From contig NZ_JAPPUW010000014.1 of the NCBI RefSeq assembly GCF_026712205.1, positions 106,062 to 170,061 on the forward strand: a stretch of 64,000 bases of DNA, written 5' to 3'. Shown in pieces: positions 37,741 to 50,003 of the stretch (its first letter is position 1; each line of letters opens with the position of its first letter). Source of the stretch: Pelomonas aquatica. GTDB lineage: Bacteria > Pseudomonadota > Gammaproteobacteria > Burkholderiales > Burkholderiaceae_C. The translations under genes and the position numbers were made by a program. Under the pieces are notes generated by a model. The model worked only from the letters and a program-made list of their open reading frames with translations, was not told the origin of the DNA and ran no database searches.

Positions 37741-37861
37741 CGAGGTCTCCATCAGGTTCGTGATGGAGGCCATGTTGCCGACGCCCTCGGCCGTGCGCCG
37801 GGCCTGGATGACGAGCGGCGCGCCGCGCGGACGAATGGCGGGCCGCCGGGGCGGGCGGTGC

Positions 37862-38572
37862 CTACTTCAGCCGCTGCGCCCAGTAGACCAGCACCTCGGT
37901 GCGCGGCTCGATGTCGGTCGGGCTGTAGGTGTAGGTCGGCACGACGTTGATCGCGTCCAGCGTGGCCAGGCCCGAGATGATGCGGCCGAAGACCGCATAG
38001 CCGGGGTTGCTGGCGCTCTGGTAGTCGAGGCTGGCGTTGTCCTGCACGTTGAAGAAGAACTGGCTGGTGGCCGAGTCGGGGGCGCTGCGGCGGGCCATCG
38101 CGAGCGTGCCGCGCAGATTGGACAGGCCGTTGTTGCTCTCCAGCTTGATGGGCCCGTACAGCGGGGCCCGGGCCACCATGCCGCTGGTGTAGCCGCCGCC
38201 CTGCACGACGAAGTCGCGGTCGACGCGGTGGATCAGCGTGTTCGTGTAGAAGCCGGCGGCGACATAGTTGTAGAAGTTGGCCACGGTCTGCGGCGCATAG
38301 CTGTCGTAGAGCTCGACGACGATCTCGCCGCTGCTGGTCAGCATGCAGACCGTGCCCCATTTGCTGGCCGCCGACGCCGCCAGGCCGGCCTGGCTGCAGG
38401 ACAGCGTGGGCGGGTCCGGGTTGGGGTTGGGCTGCGGGTAGGGCGTGCCGCCACCGCCGCCACCGCCGCCACCACCGCTGATGTCGACCTCGGCGCCGCC
38501 GCCGCAGGCGCTCAGCAGGGCCGCCGTGCCGACCGCGAGGACGAGGCTGGTGATTCGGGCAGTCAGGCGCAT
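37862..38572 (-). CDS. Cyclophilin-type peptidyl-prolyl isomerase, lipoprotein
   Basis: 236 residues from the ATG at 38572 (GGAG upstream). Lipobox LLSAC, then a poly-glycine and Pro/Asn linker (about residues 32-55) tethers the catalytic domain. Cyclophilin core: IVVELYDSYAPQTVANFYNYV, FYTNTLIHRVDRDFVVQGGGY and TSQFFFNVQDNASLD. It likely folds proteins in the periplasm from a membrane anchor. Bacterial cyclophilins are usually soluble, so the lipoprotein form with a glycine linker is a little unusual. Confidence 0.9.
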   Translation of the reverse strand: MRLTARITSLVLAVGTAALLSACGGGAEVDISGGGGGGGGGGTPYPQPNPNPDPPTLSCSQAGLAASAASKWGTVCMLTSSGEIVVELYDSYAPQTVANFYNYVAAGFYTNTLIHRVDRDFVVQGGGYTSGMVARAPLYGPIKLESNNGLSNLRGTLAMARRSAPDSATSQFFFNVQDNASLDYQSASNPGYAVFGRIISGLATLDAINVVPTYTYSPTDIEPRTEVLVYWAQRLK

Positions 38573-38675
38573 GGCGAACTCCGTTGGCATGCCGGCTCAA
38601 CGCCGGCCGCGACGCGCTGTTGACCCGCGTTACATGCCTTTACCGCGCCGGCCTTCGGCATCGAGCCGAGCAGCG

Positions 38676-39527
38676 TCAACCGACGACTTCGAGGTTGTCG
38701 ATCAGCCGCGTGCGGCCCAGGCGCGCGGCGCCCAGCGCGACCAGCGGCTGGCCGTCGACGGCCGGCCCCAGGTCATGCTGGCGGCGCAGCGTCAGATAGT
38801 CCGGCGCCCAGCCCGCATCGCGCAGCGCCTGCATCGCATCGGCCTCCAGCGCGGCCAGCTCGCGCTCGCCGGCCTGCCAGCGGGCGATCAGCGCCTTCAG
38901 CGTGGCCGAGAGGCGCAGCGCCTCGGCCTTCTCGGCTGCGCTCAGATAGCCGTTGCGCGAGGACAGGGCCAGGCCTTCATTGCCAGGCTCGTCGCTGCGG
39001 CGCGTCTCGCCGCCGTGGATGGCGATGGGCAGGGCCATCTGCGCCGTCATGCGGCGCAGCACCATCAGCTGCTGGTAGTCCTTCTTGCCGAACACGGCCA
39101 GCGTCGGCTGCACGATGTTGAAGAGCTTGTGCACGACGGTGCAGACGCCGGTGAAGAAGCCGGGGCGGAAATGGCCTTCGAGGATGTCGGCCAGTTCGGT
39201 GGGCGGCAGCACCTTGTAGCTCTGGGGCTCGGGGTAGAGCTCCTTCTCGCCGGGCGCGAAGACGACATCGCAGCCGGCGGCCTCCAGCAGCCCGCAGTCG
39301 CGCTCCAGCGTGCGCGGGTAGGTGTCGAAGTCCTCGTGCGGCGCGAACTGCAGCCGGTTCACGAAGATGCTCGCGACGACGGCGCCCGTGGGGCCGACCA
39401 GCTCGCGCGCCTGCTTCACGAGCGCGAGGTGGCCGTCGTGCAGATTGCCCATCGTCGGCACGAAGCCGCGCTGACGGTGGACGGCGAGGGCCTCGCGCAG
39501 TTCGGGGATGGTGTGGATGACTTGCAT
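38676..39527 (-). CDS. panC: Pantothenate synthetase
   Basis: 283 residues; joins pantoate and beta-alanine with ATP. Nucleotidyltransferase motifs are [15 protein letters not shown] (HIGH-like), [33 protein letters not shown] and [11 protein letters not shown] (KMSKS-like). The start at 39527 is ATG; the frame extends to a TTG at 39536, where GAG could be the ribosome site. PanB lies 61 bases upstream on the same strand, so the two consecutive vitamin B5 steps are co-transcribed. Confidence 0.96.
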   Translation of the reverse strand: MQVIHTIPELREALAVHRQRGFVPTMGNLHDGHLALVKQARELVGPTGAVVASIFVNRLQFAPHEDFDTYPRTLERDCGLLEAAGCDVVFAPGEKELYPEPQSYKVLPPTELADILEGHFRPGFFTGVCTVVHKLFNIVQPTLAVFGKKDYQQLMVLRRMTAQMALPIAIHGGETRRSDEPGNEGLALSSRNGYLSAAEKAEALRLSATLKALIARWQAGERELAALEADAMQALRDAGWAPDYLTLRRQHDLGPAVDGQPLVALGAARLGRTRLIDNLEVVG

Positions 39528-39587
39528 AAGTCTCAATCAGTTGGGGACAGAGCTTGCCGCTGCGCGGCTGCGGTCTGTCCCGCAATG

Positions 39588-40400
39588 TCAAAGGAAACCG
39601 TGCACCTCGTTGACCGGGAAGGTCCCGGCCTTGACCTCGTCCACATAGCCCTTCACGGCCGCCAGCACCGAGTCCTTGCCGGCCATGAAGTCCTTGACGA
39701 AGCGGGGCTTCTTGCCCGGCGTGATGTTGAGCATGTCATGCAGCACCAGCACCTGGCCGGAGCAGCCGACGCCGGCGCCGATGCCGATGACGGGCACCGG
39801 CGAGGCGGCCGTGATCTCGGCGGCCAGCGCGGCGGGCACCATCTCGTAGAGCAGCATGGCGGCGCCGGCCTCGACCAGTTCCTGCGACTCGCGCTTGATG
39901 CGCGCCGCGCCGGCCTCGTCGCGGCCCTGCACCTTGAAGCCGCCGAGCGCGTGCACCGTCTGCGGCGTGAAGCCCAGGTGGCAGCAGACCGGGATGCCGC
40001 GCTCGCTGATGAAGCGCACGGTCTCGGCCGTCCAGCCGCCGCCTTCGAGCTTGACCATATGGGCGCCGGCCTTCACCAGCGCCGCCGCGCTCTTCCAGGC
40101 TTCTTCCTTGGACACGTGGTAGCTGTCGAAGGGCAGGTCGGCAATGATCCAGGCCCATTTGTGGCCCCGCGACACGCAGAAGGTGTGATAGACCATGTCC
40201 TCCAGGCTGACCGGCGCCGTGGAGCCGCGCCCCTGCAGCACATTGCCCAGCGAGTCGCCGATCAGCAGGATGTCCACGCCCGCTTCGTCCAGCAGGCTCG
40301 CGAAGGCCGCGTCGTAGCAGGTCAGCATCGCGATCTTCTCGCCGCTGGCATGCATCTGCGCCAGGCGCGGCAGCGTCATCGGCTTGCGTTCGGTAGTCAT
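39588..40400 (-). CDS. panB: 3-methyl-2-oxobutanoate hydroxymethyltransferase
   Basis: 270 residues; adds a hydroxymethyl group from methylene-tetrahydrofolate to alpha-ketoisovalerate. TIM barrel with [31 protein letters not shown] (metal Asp), [49 protein letters not shown] and [21 protein letters not shown]. First gene of the panB-panC pair. Repeat copy 3 occupies its leader, 12 bases upstream of the start, which may affect expression. Confidence 0.96.
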   Translation of the reverse strand: MTTERKPMTLPRLAQMHASGEKIAMLTCYDAAFASLLDEAGVDILLIGDSLGNVLQGRGSTAPVSLEDMVYHTFCVSRGHKWAWIIADLPFDSYHVSKEEAWKSAAALVKAGAHMVKLEGGGWTAETVRFISERGIPVCCHLGFTPQTVHALGGFKVQGRDEAGAARIKRESQELVEAGAAMLLYEMVPAALAAEITAASPVPVIGIGAGVGCSGQVLVLHDMLNITPGKKPRFVKDFMAGKDSVLAAVKGYVDEVKAGTFPVNEVHGFL

Positions 40401-40411
40401 GTCAGCCCCTC

Positions 40412-40482
40412 GTCCGACGAGTACGTCGGCCGATCCCCCAGGGGGATGCGGGCCGGCTTGGGAGCGGCCCGGCGCTCGGCCC
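40412..40482 (-). repeat. Dispersed repeat, copy 3 (A and B, no variable hairpin)
   Basis: On the minus strand block A (40448-40482) equals 691-725. It is followed directly by ATCCCCCTGGGGGATCGG and a short palindrome CGACGTACTCGTCG, with the variable hairpin missing. It lies in the panB-oxyR divergent region (40401-40602), which otherwise shows no recognisable regulatory site. Confidence 0.75.
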
Positions 40483-40602
40483 GCTCGAATTGAAATGGCA
40501 CGGGCAGTTTCATTGCAGCGTCTCCGCGTAAACCCTGAATCACCACCCAGGGCGGGCGCAGTGTAGCGTTCGGGTCCCCGCCGAGAAGCCCCCCCCACCG
40601 CC

Positions 40603-41523
40603 ATGACCCTGACCGAGTTGCGCTACATCGTCGCCGTTGCCCGCGAGCGCCATTTCGGCCGCGCGGCCGAGGCCTGCTTCGTGTCGCAGCCGACGCTGTC
40701 GGTCGCGATCAAGAAGCTGGAGGAGGAATTGGACCTGAAGCTCTTCGAGCGCGGCGGCAACGAGGTCAGCGTGACGCCGCTGGGCGAGGAGATCGTGCGC
40801 CAGGCGCAGTCGGTGCTGGAGCAGGCCGGCGCCATCAAGGAGATCGCCAAGCGCGGCAAGGACCCGCTGGCCGGCGCGCTGCGGCTGGGCATCATCTACA
40901 CCATCGGGCCCTATCTGCTGCCCGAGCTGGTCAGGCACACCATCGAGCTCTACCCGCAGATGCCGCTGATGCTGCAGGAGAACTTCACGGTCAAGCTGCT
41001 GGAGATGCTGCGCACCGGCGAGCTGGACTGCGCCATCATGGCCGAGCCCTTCCCCGATGCCGGCCTGGCCACGGCCCAGCTCTACGACGAGCCCTTCGTC
41101 GTCGCGCTGCCGGCCGCCCACCCGCTGGCCACGCGCGAGGCGATCAGCGCCGAGGAGCTCAAGCGCGAAACCATGCTGCTGCTCGGCACGGGCCACTGCT
41201 TCCGCGACCATGTGCTGGAGGTCTGCCCCGAGTTCGCGCGCTTCTCCAGCGACGCCGAGGGCATACGCCGCAGCTTCGAGGGCTCGTCGCTGGAGACCAT
41301 CAAGCACATGGTCGCCTCGGGCATGGGCGTGACCGTCGTGCCGGCGCTGAGCGTGCCGCGCGACCCCACGCCGCATCTGCGCTTCGTGCCCTTCAGCGAG
41401 CCCATCCCGACGCGCCGCGTCGTGCTCGCCTGGCGGCGCAGCTTCACGCGCTACGAGGCCATCGCGGCGCTGCGCAATGCGATCTATGCCTGCGAGCTGG
41501 GCGGGGTCACGCGGCTTTCATGA
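40603..41523 (+). CDS. oxyR: Peroxide sensor OxyR, LysR family
   Basis: 306 residues. N-terminal winged helix ([45 protein letters not shown]). The sensor domain carries [12 protein letters not shown] with Cys199 and Cys208, the same numbers and spacing as the E. coli redox pair that forms the activating disulphide. This makes OxyR rather than a generic LysR protein. Expected targets katG and dps are encoded 3 and 7 kb downstream. Divergent from panB. Confidence 0.95.
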   Translation: MTLTELRYIVAVARERHFGRAAEACFVSQPTLSVAIKKLEEELDLKLFERGGNEVSVTPLGEEIVRQAQSVLEQAGAIKEIAKRGKDPLAGALRLGIIYTIGPYLLPELVRHTIELYPQMPLMLQENFTVKLLEMLRTGELDCAIMAEPFPDAGLATAQLYDEPFVVALPAAHPLATREAISAEELKRETMLLLGTGHCFRDHVLEVCPEFARFSSDAEGIRRSFEGSSLETIKHMVASGMGVTVVPALSVPRDPTPHLRFVPFSEPIPTRRVVLAWRRSFTRYEAIAALRNAIYACELGGVTRLS

Positions 41524-41615
41524 GGGCTCGCCAAAACTGGTGATGACGCGCCCCGGAGGGCGGCCGAGCATGCAGCCCTCGCCGCCACCCAGAGCGGTAC
41601 TACCGGGACGCCATC

Positions 41616-44405
41616 ATGAACCTGCCTCCGCTGCGCCGCTGCCCGGCGCCCGTCGCCGCCTCCACGCTGCTGGCCAGCGCCGCCCTGCTGGGTGGCTGCG
41701 GCGGCGGCTCCAGCTATTCACCTGCGCCGCCTCCGCCGGTACCCACCGCAGTCACCATCACCGGCAAGGCCGTCGACGGCCCGCTGTCCGGCGCGACGGC
41801 CTGCTATGACCTGAACGACAACGGCGCCTGCGATCCCGGCGAGCCGACGTCGGCCGCGACCGGCGCCGACGGCGCCTTCAGCCTGGCCGTCGCGCCGGCC
41901 GACGTGGGCAAGCACCGCATCGTCGTGCAGGTGCCGAAATCGGCAGTTGACGCCGACACGGGCGCCGCCGTCGGCGTGGAGTTCAAGCTGCAGTCGCCGG
42001 CCACCGGCACGACGACGGCGCACAGCGTCTTCGTCAGCCCGCTGACGACGCTGGTGCAGGGCCATGTGGACGCCAGCGGCGCCAGCGTCGCCGAGGCCAC
42101 GGCCCTGGTGCAGGCCCAGGCCGGCCTGGCCGTGTCGCCGCTGGCCGACTTCACGGCCGCCAGCGATGCCGGCAGCAGGCAGGCCGCCCTCGTCGCCCGC
42201 CTCGTGCAGGCGACGACGCTGGCCCAGGCCGACGCGCTGAAGGCGGTGGCCGGCCAGGCCGACCTCAGCGGCGCCACCGCCTCGACGGCCGACGTGGCCC
42301 GGCAGGTCACCACCGCCGTCATCGGCGCCCTGGCCACCATCGCCGGCAAGGCGGCGGAGAGCAGCGTCGCCGGCACCACCGGCGCGGCGCTGACGACGGC
42401 GCTGGCGGACGCCGCCAAGGCCGTCGTCGCCCAGGCCGGCGTGACGGCCGACGAGGCCAAGACCGCCATCGGTGCGGCCAAGCTGCCGGCCGACACCTCG
42501 CCCACGACGGCCGTCCCGACGGGCCAGCTGCTGGCGCTGCGCTACACGGACGCGAACAACTGGTATCTGCGCCATCTGCAGAACAGCGCGGCCGACAACA
42601 CGCCCGATGCCAACGGCCTGATCCGCTATGCGTCGGTCCATATGCTCAGCCAGGGCAGCGGCTACAGCAGCGCCGGCACGACGCAGGCCTGGGCCAACGG
42701 CGGCAGCTATGCGCGCCGCGGCGACCTGCACTGGAACGGCAGCGCCTGGGTGGCCTGCCGCTTAAGCGACCGCAGCACGGCGACGGTGCGCGACGCCCAG
42801 GGCCGCGCCACCTACAACTACTGCGACGGCCTGGAGAAGGGCCGCACGCTGCGCAGCGCCGTCGACCTCGCCGGCTTGGGGCTGGCCGGCGTGTTCACGA
42901 ACAAGATCCGCAGCTACCCCGGCGGTGCCGGCGGCATGGCCTATGCGAACTGGGGGCCCGGCGATCCGGCCAGCTTCGGCGGCGCGAGCTTCCCGGCCGG
43001 CGCCAAGCTCTTCTACCAGACCAACACCGTCACCGAGACCGCCATCGCCTACGACGTGCAGGACGGCGCCGTCGTCGTGGGCTTCGGCGCCGACGTCGCC
43101 GCCGGCGGCGATGCGCGCGCCACCCCCGGCGTGGCCTGCGCCGCGGCGACGGCGGCCACGGCCGCGCCGTTCACGACGCTGGACGCGCTGATCGCCGGCA
43201 ACCCCGGCAAGCCCTGCGTGTTCGCGAAGGCGACCAGCGGCAGCGACGCCAGCCTGGACCCGAACGAGTCCTGGAGCACGTCCACCGCGAGCCTGGGCGT
43301 GCTGCGCGGCGCTGCGACGCCGCCGGCCGGCACCGGCAACTGGTACAGCACCGAGCTGCGCCTGCGCGTCGCCTTCGCCGGCGCCGGCAGCCAGGCGACC
43401 ACCTACTACAGCTGCCTGAGCCGCGCCAGCAATGCCAGCGCCCGCAACTGCAGCCCGCTGGGCAGCGGCAGCTACAGCATCCAGACGCTGGGCGATGCCC
43501 GCGTGATGAGCTTCACCGGCCTGCCGGCGCTGATGCAGCAGGCCGGCTACAGCCGCGTCTTCGTCGAGCGCGGCGGCAAGGTCCATTACGGCTTCCAGGC
43601 CCCGGCCGGCAGGAGCAGCAACCTGCTGCGCCTGAACCTCGAGGCCGCCAACGCGGTGCTCGCGGCCCTGCCGGGCATGCCGGTCATCGGCCCGACGACG
43701 CGCTGGGCCGACCTGTCCGCGGCCAGCCAGGCGGCGCTGACGACGGCCAAGGGCGTGTGGACCCAGCAGGACGGCGTCGGCGTCGGCGTGCTGCGCGTGG
43801 GCGATCAGGGTCGCTACCTGCTCGGCAGTGCCGGCCCGGCCGTCAATGGCGGGCAAACCGGGCATGAGCTCGGCACGCTGGACTTCGATGCCAACAGCAA
43901 GACCTTCCGCGCGCTGGTGGAAAGCAACTCCCTGGGCGCCTGGGGCAACCTGAGACGCAGCGCGGCCCAGCAGGCCAGCGAGACGCTCACCATCACCGCG
44001 ACGCAGCTCGCGATCAGCGGCGGCAACACCTTCACCCGCCTCGGCAACGACACCACCGGCCTCACCGGCCTGTGGGCGCTGGGTTCAGCGACCGAGTTCA
44101 ACACCCAGCACTTCCTGTTCCTGCCCACCGGCAAGGTGGTCATGATCGACCCGCTGGGCGACACCGAGGCCAGCCACTGCGGGCCGCCCGGCGGTGAGTA
44201 CGCCAGCTACAGCTTCGACAAGGCCAGCGGCACGCTGCTGGTCTCGGGCAAGCTCTACGACACCAATGGCTGCGCGGGCTTCTTCGACATTGGCACGTCG
44301 GCCAACACGAGCTGGTCGGGCACGGTGCAGCTGTCGGCCGACGGCATGAGCGCCACCGTCACCTCGTCCGGCGGCAGCCATACGCTCTATCGCATCGCGC
44401 CATGA
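41616..44405 (+). CDS. Large surface lipoprotein of unknown function
   Basis: 929 residues. Lipobox LLGGC (Cys28) followed by a GGGSSYSPAPPPPVP linker. Residues ~45-125 look like a carboxypeptidase-regulatory/SpaA-type beta-sandwich (TITGKAVDGPLSGATACYDLNDNGACDPGEP, with a calcium-type DLNDNGACD loop). A ~170-residue alanine-rich helical region follows. The remaining ~600 residues are rich in Gly/Ser/Thr/Tyr beta structure, with CRLSDRSTATVRDAQGRATYNYC-like segments. No catalytic motif is recognised. Probably exported and anchored at the outer membrane. Confidence 0.78.
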   Translation: MNLPPLRRCPAPVAASTLLASAALLGGCGGGSSYSPAPPPPVPTAVTITGKAVDGPLSGATACYDLNDNGACDPGEPTSAATGADGAFSLAVAPADVGKHRIVVQVPKSAVDADTGAAVGVEFKLQSPATGTTTAHSVFVSPLTTLVQGHVDASGASVAEATALVQAQAGLAVSPLADFTAASDAGSRQAALVARLVQATTLAQADALKAVAGQADLSGATASTADVARQVTTAVIGALATIAGKAAESSVAGTTGAALTTALADAAKAVVAQAGVTADEAKTAIGAAKLPADTSPTTAVPTGQLLALRYTDANNWYLRHLQNSAADNTPDANGLIRYASVHMLSQGSGYSSAGTTQAWANGGSYARRGDLHWNGSAWVACRLSDRSTATVRDAQGRATYNYCDGLEKGRTLRSAVDLAGLGLAGVFTNKIRSYPGGAGGMAYANWGPGDPASFGGASFPAGAKLFYQTNTVTETAIAYDVQDGAVVVGFGADVAAGGDARATPGVACAAATAATAAPFTTLDALIAGNPGKPCVFAKATSGSDASLDPNESWSTSTASLGVLRGAATPPAGTGNWYSTELRLRVAFAGAGSQATTYYSCLSRASNASARNCSPLGSGSYSIQTLGDARVMSFTGLPALMQQAGYSRVFVERGGKVHYGFQAPAGRSSNLLRLNLEAANAVLAALPGMPVIGPTTRWADLSAASQAALTTAKGVWTQQDGVGVGVLRVGDQGRYLLGSAGPAVNGGQTGHELGTLDFDANSKTFRALVESNSLGAWGNLRRSAAQQASETLTITATQLAISGGNTFTRLGNDTTGLTGLWALGSATEFNTQHFLFLPTGKVVMIDPLGDTEASHCGPPGGEYASYSFDKASGTLLVSGKLYDTNGCAGFFDIGTSANTSWSGTVQLSADGMSATVTSSGGSHTLYRIAP

Positions 44406-46661
<2,256 letters not shown>

Positions 46662-46683
46662 AGCCCCTCGGCCAGCCCCGCAT

Positions 46684-46731
46684 CGCTGAACGCGGGCGTG
46701 GCCGGCCGGTCCCCCGAGGGGACGCCCGAAA
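46684..46731 (-). repeat. Dispersed repeat, copy 4 (block B only)
   Basis: 46684-46722 begins CGCTGAACGCGGGCG, exactly as the complement of copy 1 block B, and continues GGTCCCCCG-GGGGA, with about five differences over 41 bases. The arms CGGGCGT and ACGCCCG can pair around it. It lies between the convergent ends of katG and the chemoreceptor gene, and block A is absent. Confidence 0.65.
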
Positions 46732-46739
46732 TGCCCGGT

Positions 46740-48557
46740 TCAGCCGGCCAGCCGGAATGCGCCGACGGCCGCCGCGAGGCGCTCGGCCTGCTGCTTGAGC
46801 GCCTCGGCTGCGGCGGCCGATTCCTCCACCAGCGCCGCGTTCTGCTGCGTGAGCTGATCCAGATGGCCGACGGCCGTGCTGACCTCGGCGATGCTGCCGC
46901 TCTGTTCGCTGCTGGCCGCGGCGATCTCCTGCATGATGCCGGTCACCTGGCCGACCGAGCCGACGATCTCGGTCATCGTCTCGCCGGCCTCGTGCACGAG
47001 GCGCGAGCCGCTCTCCACGCGCTCCACCGAGGCCGAGATCAGCGTCTTGATCTCCTTGGCCGCATCGGCCGAGCGCTGGGCCAGCGAGCGCACCTCCGAG
47101 GCCACCACCGCGAAGCCGCGCCCCTGCTCGCCCGCGCGCGCCGCCTCCACGGCCGCGTTCAGCGCGAGGATGTTGGTCTGGAAGGCGATGCCGTCGATGA
47201 CGCCGATGATGTCGGCGATGCGGCTGGAGCTGGCGCTGATGTCCTGCATCGTGCTGACGACGCGCGACACGACATCGCCGCCGCGCTGCGCCACCGACGA
47301 CGCGGCCGACACCAGCTGGTTGGCCTGGGCCGCGCGCTCGGCGTTGAGCTTGACCGTGTCGGTCAGCTGCTCGGCCGAGCTGGAGGTCTGCTCCAGGCTG
47401 CTGGCCGTCTGCTCGGTGCGGGCCGACAGGTCCTGGTTGCCGATCGCGATCTCCTGCGAGGCCGTGCGCACCGACTCGCTGCTGTCGCGGATCTCGCGCA
47501 GCACGCCGCTCAATTTCTCGACGAAGGTGTTGAAGCTGCGCGCAATCGCGGCCAGCTCGTCCTCGCCGGCCGCGCTGACGCGGCGCGTCAGGTCGCCGTC
47601 GCCGGAGGCGATGTCCCGCATCACCTCGTCGAGCTGGGCCAGGCGGCGCAGCCGCTGCGCCACCAGGCCGCCGATGACCAGGCCCGCCAGCACCAGCACG
47701 ACCGCCGCCGCCAGCAGCGAGCTGACCGCCAGGCTGCGCAGGCTGGCCAGCGCCTCGGACTTGTTCAGCGCGATGACCAGCACCCAGTCCGTGCCCTTGA
47801 CCTCGGTGGCCAGCAGCTCGTGGGCCACGCCGTCGATGTCGGCCGGCTCCAGCCTGGCGCCCGCGGCCAGCTGGTGCAGCCGCTCCGGCGTCAGGCCGGC
47901 CACGACGTCCCTGGCCGGCGTGCCGCCGCGCTTCAGGTCGGGGTGGGCGATGAAGTTGCCGTCCTTGTCGGTCAGGAAGGCGAAGCTGCTCGGCGTCGGC
48001 TTGATGGACTTGACGATGTTGACGACGTTGTCCAGGAACACGTCGCCCGCCGCCACGGCCTTGGTACTGCCGCCCTCCTTCACCGCGACGGCGAAGGTCA
48101 CGACCATGCGCTGCGTCGCCGCGTCCTTGTAGGGCGAGGTCAGCACCGGGCCGCCGGCGCCCGCGGCCAGCAGATACCAGGGCCGGCCGGTCGGGTCATA
48201 GCCCGGCGGCAGGTTCTGCGGCGCGTTGAACAGGATGCGCTTGTCTTCGAACGCGACATAGCTGTTGTCGAAGCCGCCCGAGTCGTGCGCCTGCACGAGG
48301 AACTTCTGCGCATCGGCCTCCGGCACGGCGGCCACCGGCGTCGTCGACTTGACGACGGCCGCCTTGGACGCCGCCCAATCCGAGATCGCCTGGGCCTGGG
48401 CCTGGGCCAGGCCCAGCGTGTTCTTCTGCAGGTCGTCGAGCACCTGGCCGCGCGCGGTCAGGTAGTTCGCCACGGCCAGGGCCAGCAGGCCCAGGAACAT
48501 GGACAACACCGCCAGTGCCACCAGTTGGGCACGCAGGGACTTGAACATTGCAAGCAT
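46740..48557 (-). CDS. Methyl-accepting chemotaxis protein with dCACHE sensor
   Basis: 605 residues from the ATG at 48557 (AGGAGAGG just upstream). Membrane segment at ~12-32, a periplasmic double-CACHE domain of ~260 residues ([62 protein letters not shown]), a second membrane segment, a HAMP domain ([22 protein letters not shown]), and a signalling coil. The coil tip is [38 protein letters not shown]. No C-terminal pentapeptide tether is seen. dCACHE domains often bind amino acids or carboxylates; the ligand is unknown. Confidence 0.94.
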   Translation of the reverse strand: MLAMFKSLRAQLVALAVLSMFLGLLALAVANYLTARGQVLDDLQKNTLGLAQAQAQAISDWAASKAAVVKSTTPVAAVPEADAQKFLVQAHDSGGFDNSYVAFEDKRILFNAPQNLPPGYDPTGRPWYLLAAGAGGPVLTSPYKDAATQRMVVTFAVAVKEGGSTKAVAAGDVFLDNVVNIVKSIKPTPSSFAFLTDKDGNFIAHPDLKRGGTPARDVVAGLTPERLHQLAAGARLEPADIDGVAHELLATEVKGTDWVLVIALNKSEALASLRSLAVSSLLAAAVVLVLAGLVIGGLVAQRLRRLAQLDEVMRDIASGDGDLTRRVSAAGEDELAAIARSFNTFVEKLSGVLREIRDSSESVRTASQEIAIGNQDLSARTEQTASSLEQTSSSAEQLTDTVKLNAERAAQANQLVSAASSVAQRGGDVVSRVVSTMQDISASSSRIADIIGVIDGIAFQTNILALNAAVEAARAGEQGRGFAVVASEVRSLAQRSADAAKEIKTLISASVERVESGSRLVHEAGETMTEIVGSVGQVTGIMQEIAAASSEQSGSIAEVSTAVGHLDQLTQQNAALVEESAAAAEALKQQAERLAAAVGAFRLAG

Positions 48558-48727
48558 GGCCTCTCCTGTGCAGGGCAGCCGGGCATCGCGGCGCCATCGC
48601 CAAACACTCCCCGCGCCCACTCTAGCGACGGCCGGCGGCAGCGTCCACAAGGCCCACCGCAAACGCGGCGGGATGCGATGGCGCCGCGAATCCGTTAGGC
48701 TCGCGCGGTCCTGTTCTGGAGTGCCCC

Positions 48728-49222
48728 ATGGCCAAGAAATCCGCCGCCCCCACGCTCGGCATCGGCATCAGCGAGAAGGATCGCGGTTCAATAGCCGCCG
48801 GCCTGTCCAAGCTGCTGGCCGAGACCTACACCCTCTACCTGACGACGCACAACTTCCACTGGAACGTGACCGGGCCGATGTTCAACAGCCTGCACGCGAT
48901 GTTCATGGCCCAGTACACCGAGCTGTGGAACGCGGTCGACCCCATCGCCGAGCGCATCCGCTCGCTGGGCCACGCGGCGCCCGGCAGCTATGCCCAGTTC
49001 GCCAAGCTCAGCGGCCTGCCCGACGCGCCCGCCGCGCCGCCCAAGGCGATGAAGATGGTCGAGCTGCTGATGCTGGGCCACGAGGCCGTCGCGCGCACGG
49101 CCCGCTCGCTGTTCCCGCTGGTCGACAAGGCCGGCGACGAGCCCAGCGCCGACCTGCTGACGCAGCGCCTGACCGTGCACGAACAAGCCGCATGGATGCT
49201 CCGGAGCTTGCTGGAGGAGTAG
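48728..49222 (+). CDS. dps: Dps-family DNA-binding ferritin-like protein
   Basis: 164 residues; a dodecamer that stores iron and protects DNA from peroxide. Ferroxidase ligands are His44 (HNFHWNVTG), His56 (LHAMF), Asp71 and Glu75 ([11 protein letters not shown]). The acidic residue expected four after His56 is Met60; several Dps relatives, as I recall, share this change, so activity may be altered or family-typical. A lysine-containing N-terminus could bind DNA. GGAG 7 bases before ATG. Likely OxyR target. Confidence 0.94.
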   Translation: MAKKSAAPTLGIGISEKDRGSIAAGLSKLLAETYTLYLTTHNFHWNVTGPMFNSLHAMFMAQYTELWNAVDPIAERIRSLGHAAPGSYAQFAKLSGLPDAPAAPPKAMKMVELLMLGHEAVARTARSLFPLVDKAGDEPSADLLTQRLTVHEQAAWMLRSLLEE

Positions 49223-49224
49223 CC

Positions 49225-49317
49225 ATGGGACGCGAAGCGGACCGGCGCGCAGCGCCAGCGGCTTGGCGGCGCAGCCAACAGACGGCGTGGATGCTGCGCG
49301 GCATCCTGGCGGAATAA
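49225..49317 (+). pseudogene. Leftover 3' end of a second dps-like gene
   Basis: A 30-codon frame starting 2 bases after dps. Its last 13 residues (QQTAWMLRGILAE) mirror the dps C-terminus ([13 protein letters not shown]), and the DNA is similar over that part. The first ~17 codons (READRRAAPAAWRR) are arginine-rich and unlike Dps. It looks like the remnant of a tandem copy after deletion. It could still be translated from the ATG at 49225, because the dps stop is only 2 bases away. Confidence 0.55.
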
Positions 49318-49330
49318 GGGCAGCAGTCGG

Positions 49331-49936
49331 ATGAAGGTCGCCATCCTGACCTTCGACGGCTTCAACGAGCTCGACAGCTTCGTCGCGCTCGGCCTCATCA
49401 ACCGGCTGCACGCGCTGGGCTGGAAGGCCGAGATCACCAGCCCGGCCGCCCAGGTCAGGTCGATGAACGGCGTGACCGTGCAGGCCCAGCAGCCGCTGGA
49501 GTTCGCCAACGAGGCCGACGTCGTGCTGTTCGGCAGCGGAATCCACAGCCGCGCCATCGCCGCGGACGGCGCGCTGCTGGACCGGCTGCGCCTCGACCCG
49601 GTGCGCCAGCTGATCGGCGGCCAATGCTCGGGCACGCTGCTGATGGCCCGCCTGGGCCTGCTGGCCGACATGCCCGCCTGCACCGATTCGACGACCAAGC
49701 CCTGGGTGGTGGAGGCCGGCGTGCGCGTGCTGGAAGAGCCCTTCCACGCCCGCGGCCCCATCGCGACGGCCGGCGGCTGCCTGGCCTCGCAATACCTGGC
49801 CGCCTGGGTCATGGCTCGCGGCGCCGGCCTGGAGGCGGCACGCGGCGCGCTGCACTATGTAGCGCCGGTGGGCGAGAAGGACGGCTATGTCGAGCGGCTG
49901 CTCGGCGTAGTCAAGCCTTTCCTGCCGACTGACTAG
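49331..49936 (+). CDS. DJ-1/PfpI family protein
   Basis: 201 residues with the class-I glutamine amidotransferase-like fold: VAILTFDGFNELD at the N-terminus, the nucleophile-elbow Cys in IGGQCSGTLLMARLG, and PIATAGGCLASQYLAAWV. Members include chaperone/deglycase-like proteins, isonitrile hydratases and regulators. No HTH is present, so it is enzymatic or protective. It follows dps and its remnant on the same strand and may share the stress-related transcript. Reaction unknown. Confidence 0.85.
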   Translation: MKVAILTFDGFNELDSFVALGLINRLHALGWKAEITSPAAQVRSMNGVTVQAQQPLEFANEADVVLFGSGIHSRAIAADGALLDRLRLDPVRQLIGGQCSGTLLMARLGLLADMPACTDSTTKPWVVEAGVRVLEEPFHARGPIATAGGCLASQYLAAWVMARGAGLEAARGALHYVAPVGEKDGYVERLLGVVKPFLPTD

Positions 49937-49939
49937 GGG

Positions 49940-49961
49940 CTGATCGCCCCGCGGCGATCAG
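49940..49961. terminator. Hairpin between convergent genes
   Basis: CTGATCGCC (49940-49948), loop CCGC, GGCGATCAG (49953-49961): a perfect 9-bp stem four bases after the DJ-1 stop and before the end of the convergent PEP-CTERM gene. There is no T-run, so termination strength is uncertain. Confidence 0.5.
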
Positions 49962-50003
49962 GCTCAAGCCCTGTGGTCCGCGCGGCGAAGCGGGTGCTCG
50001 AAC

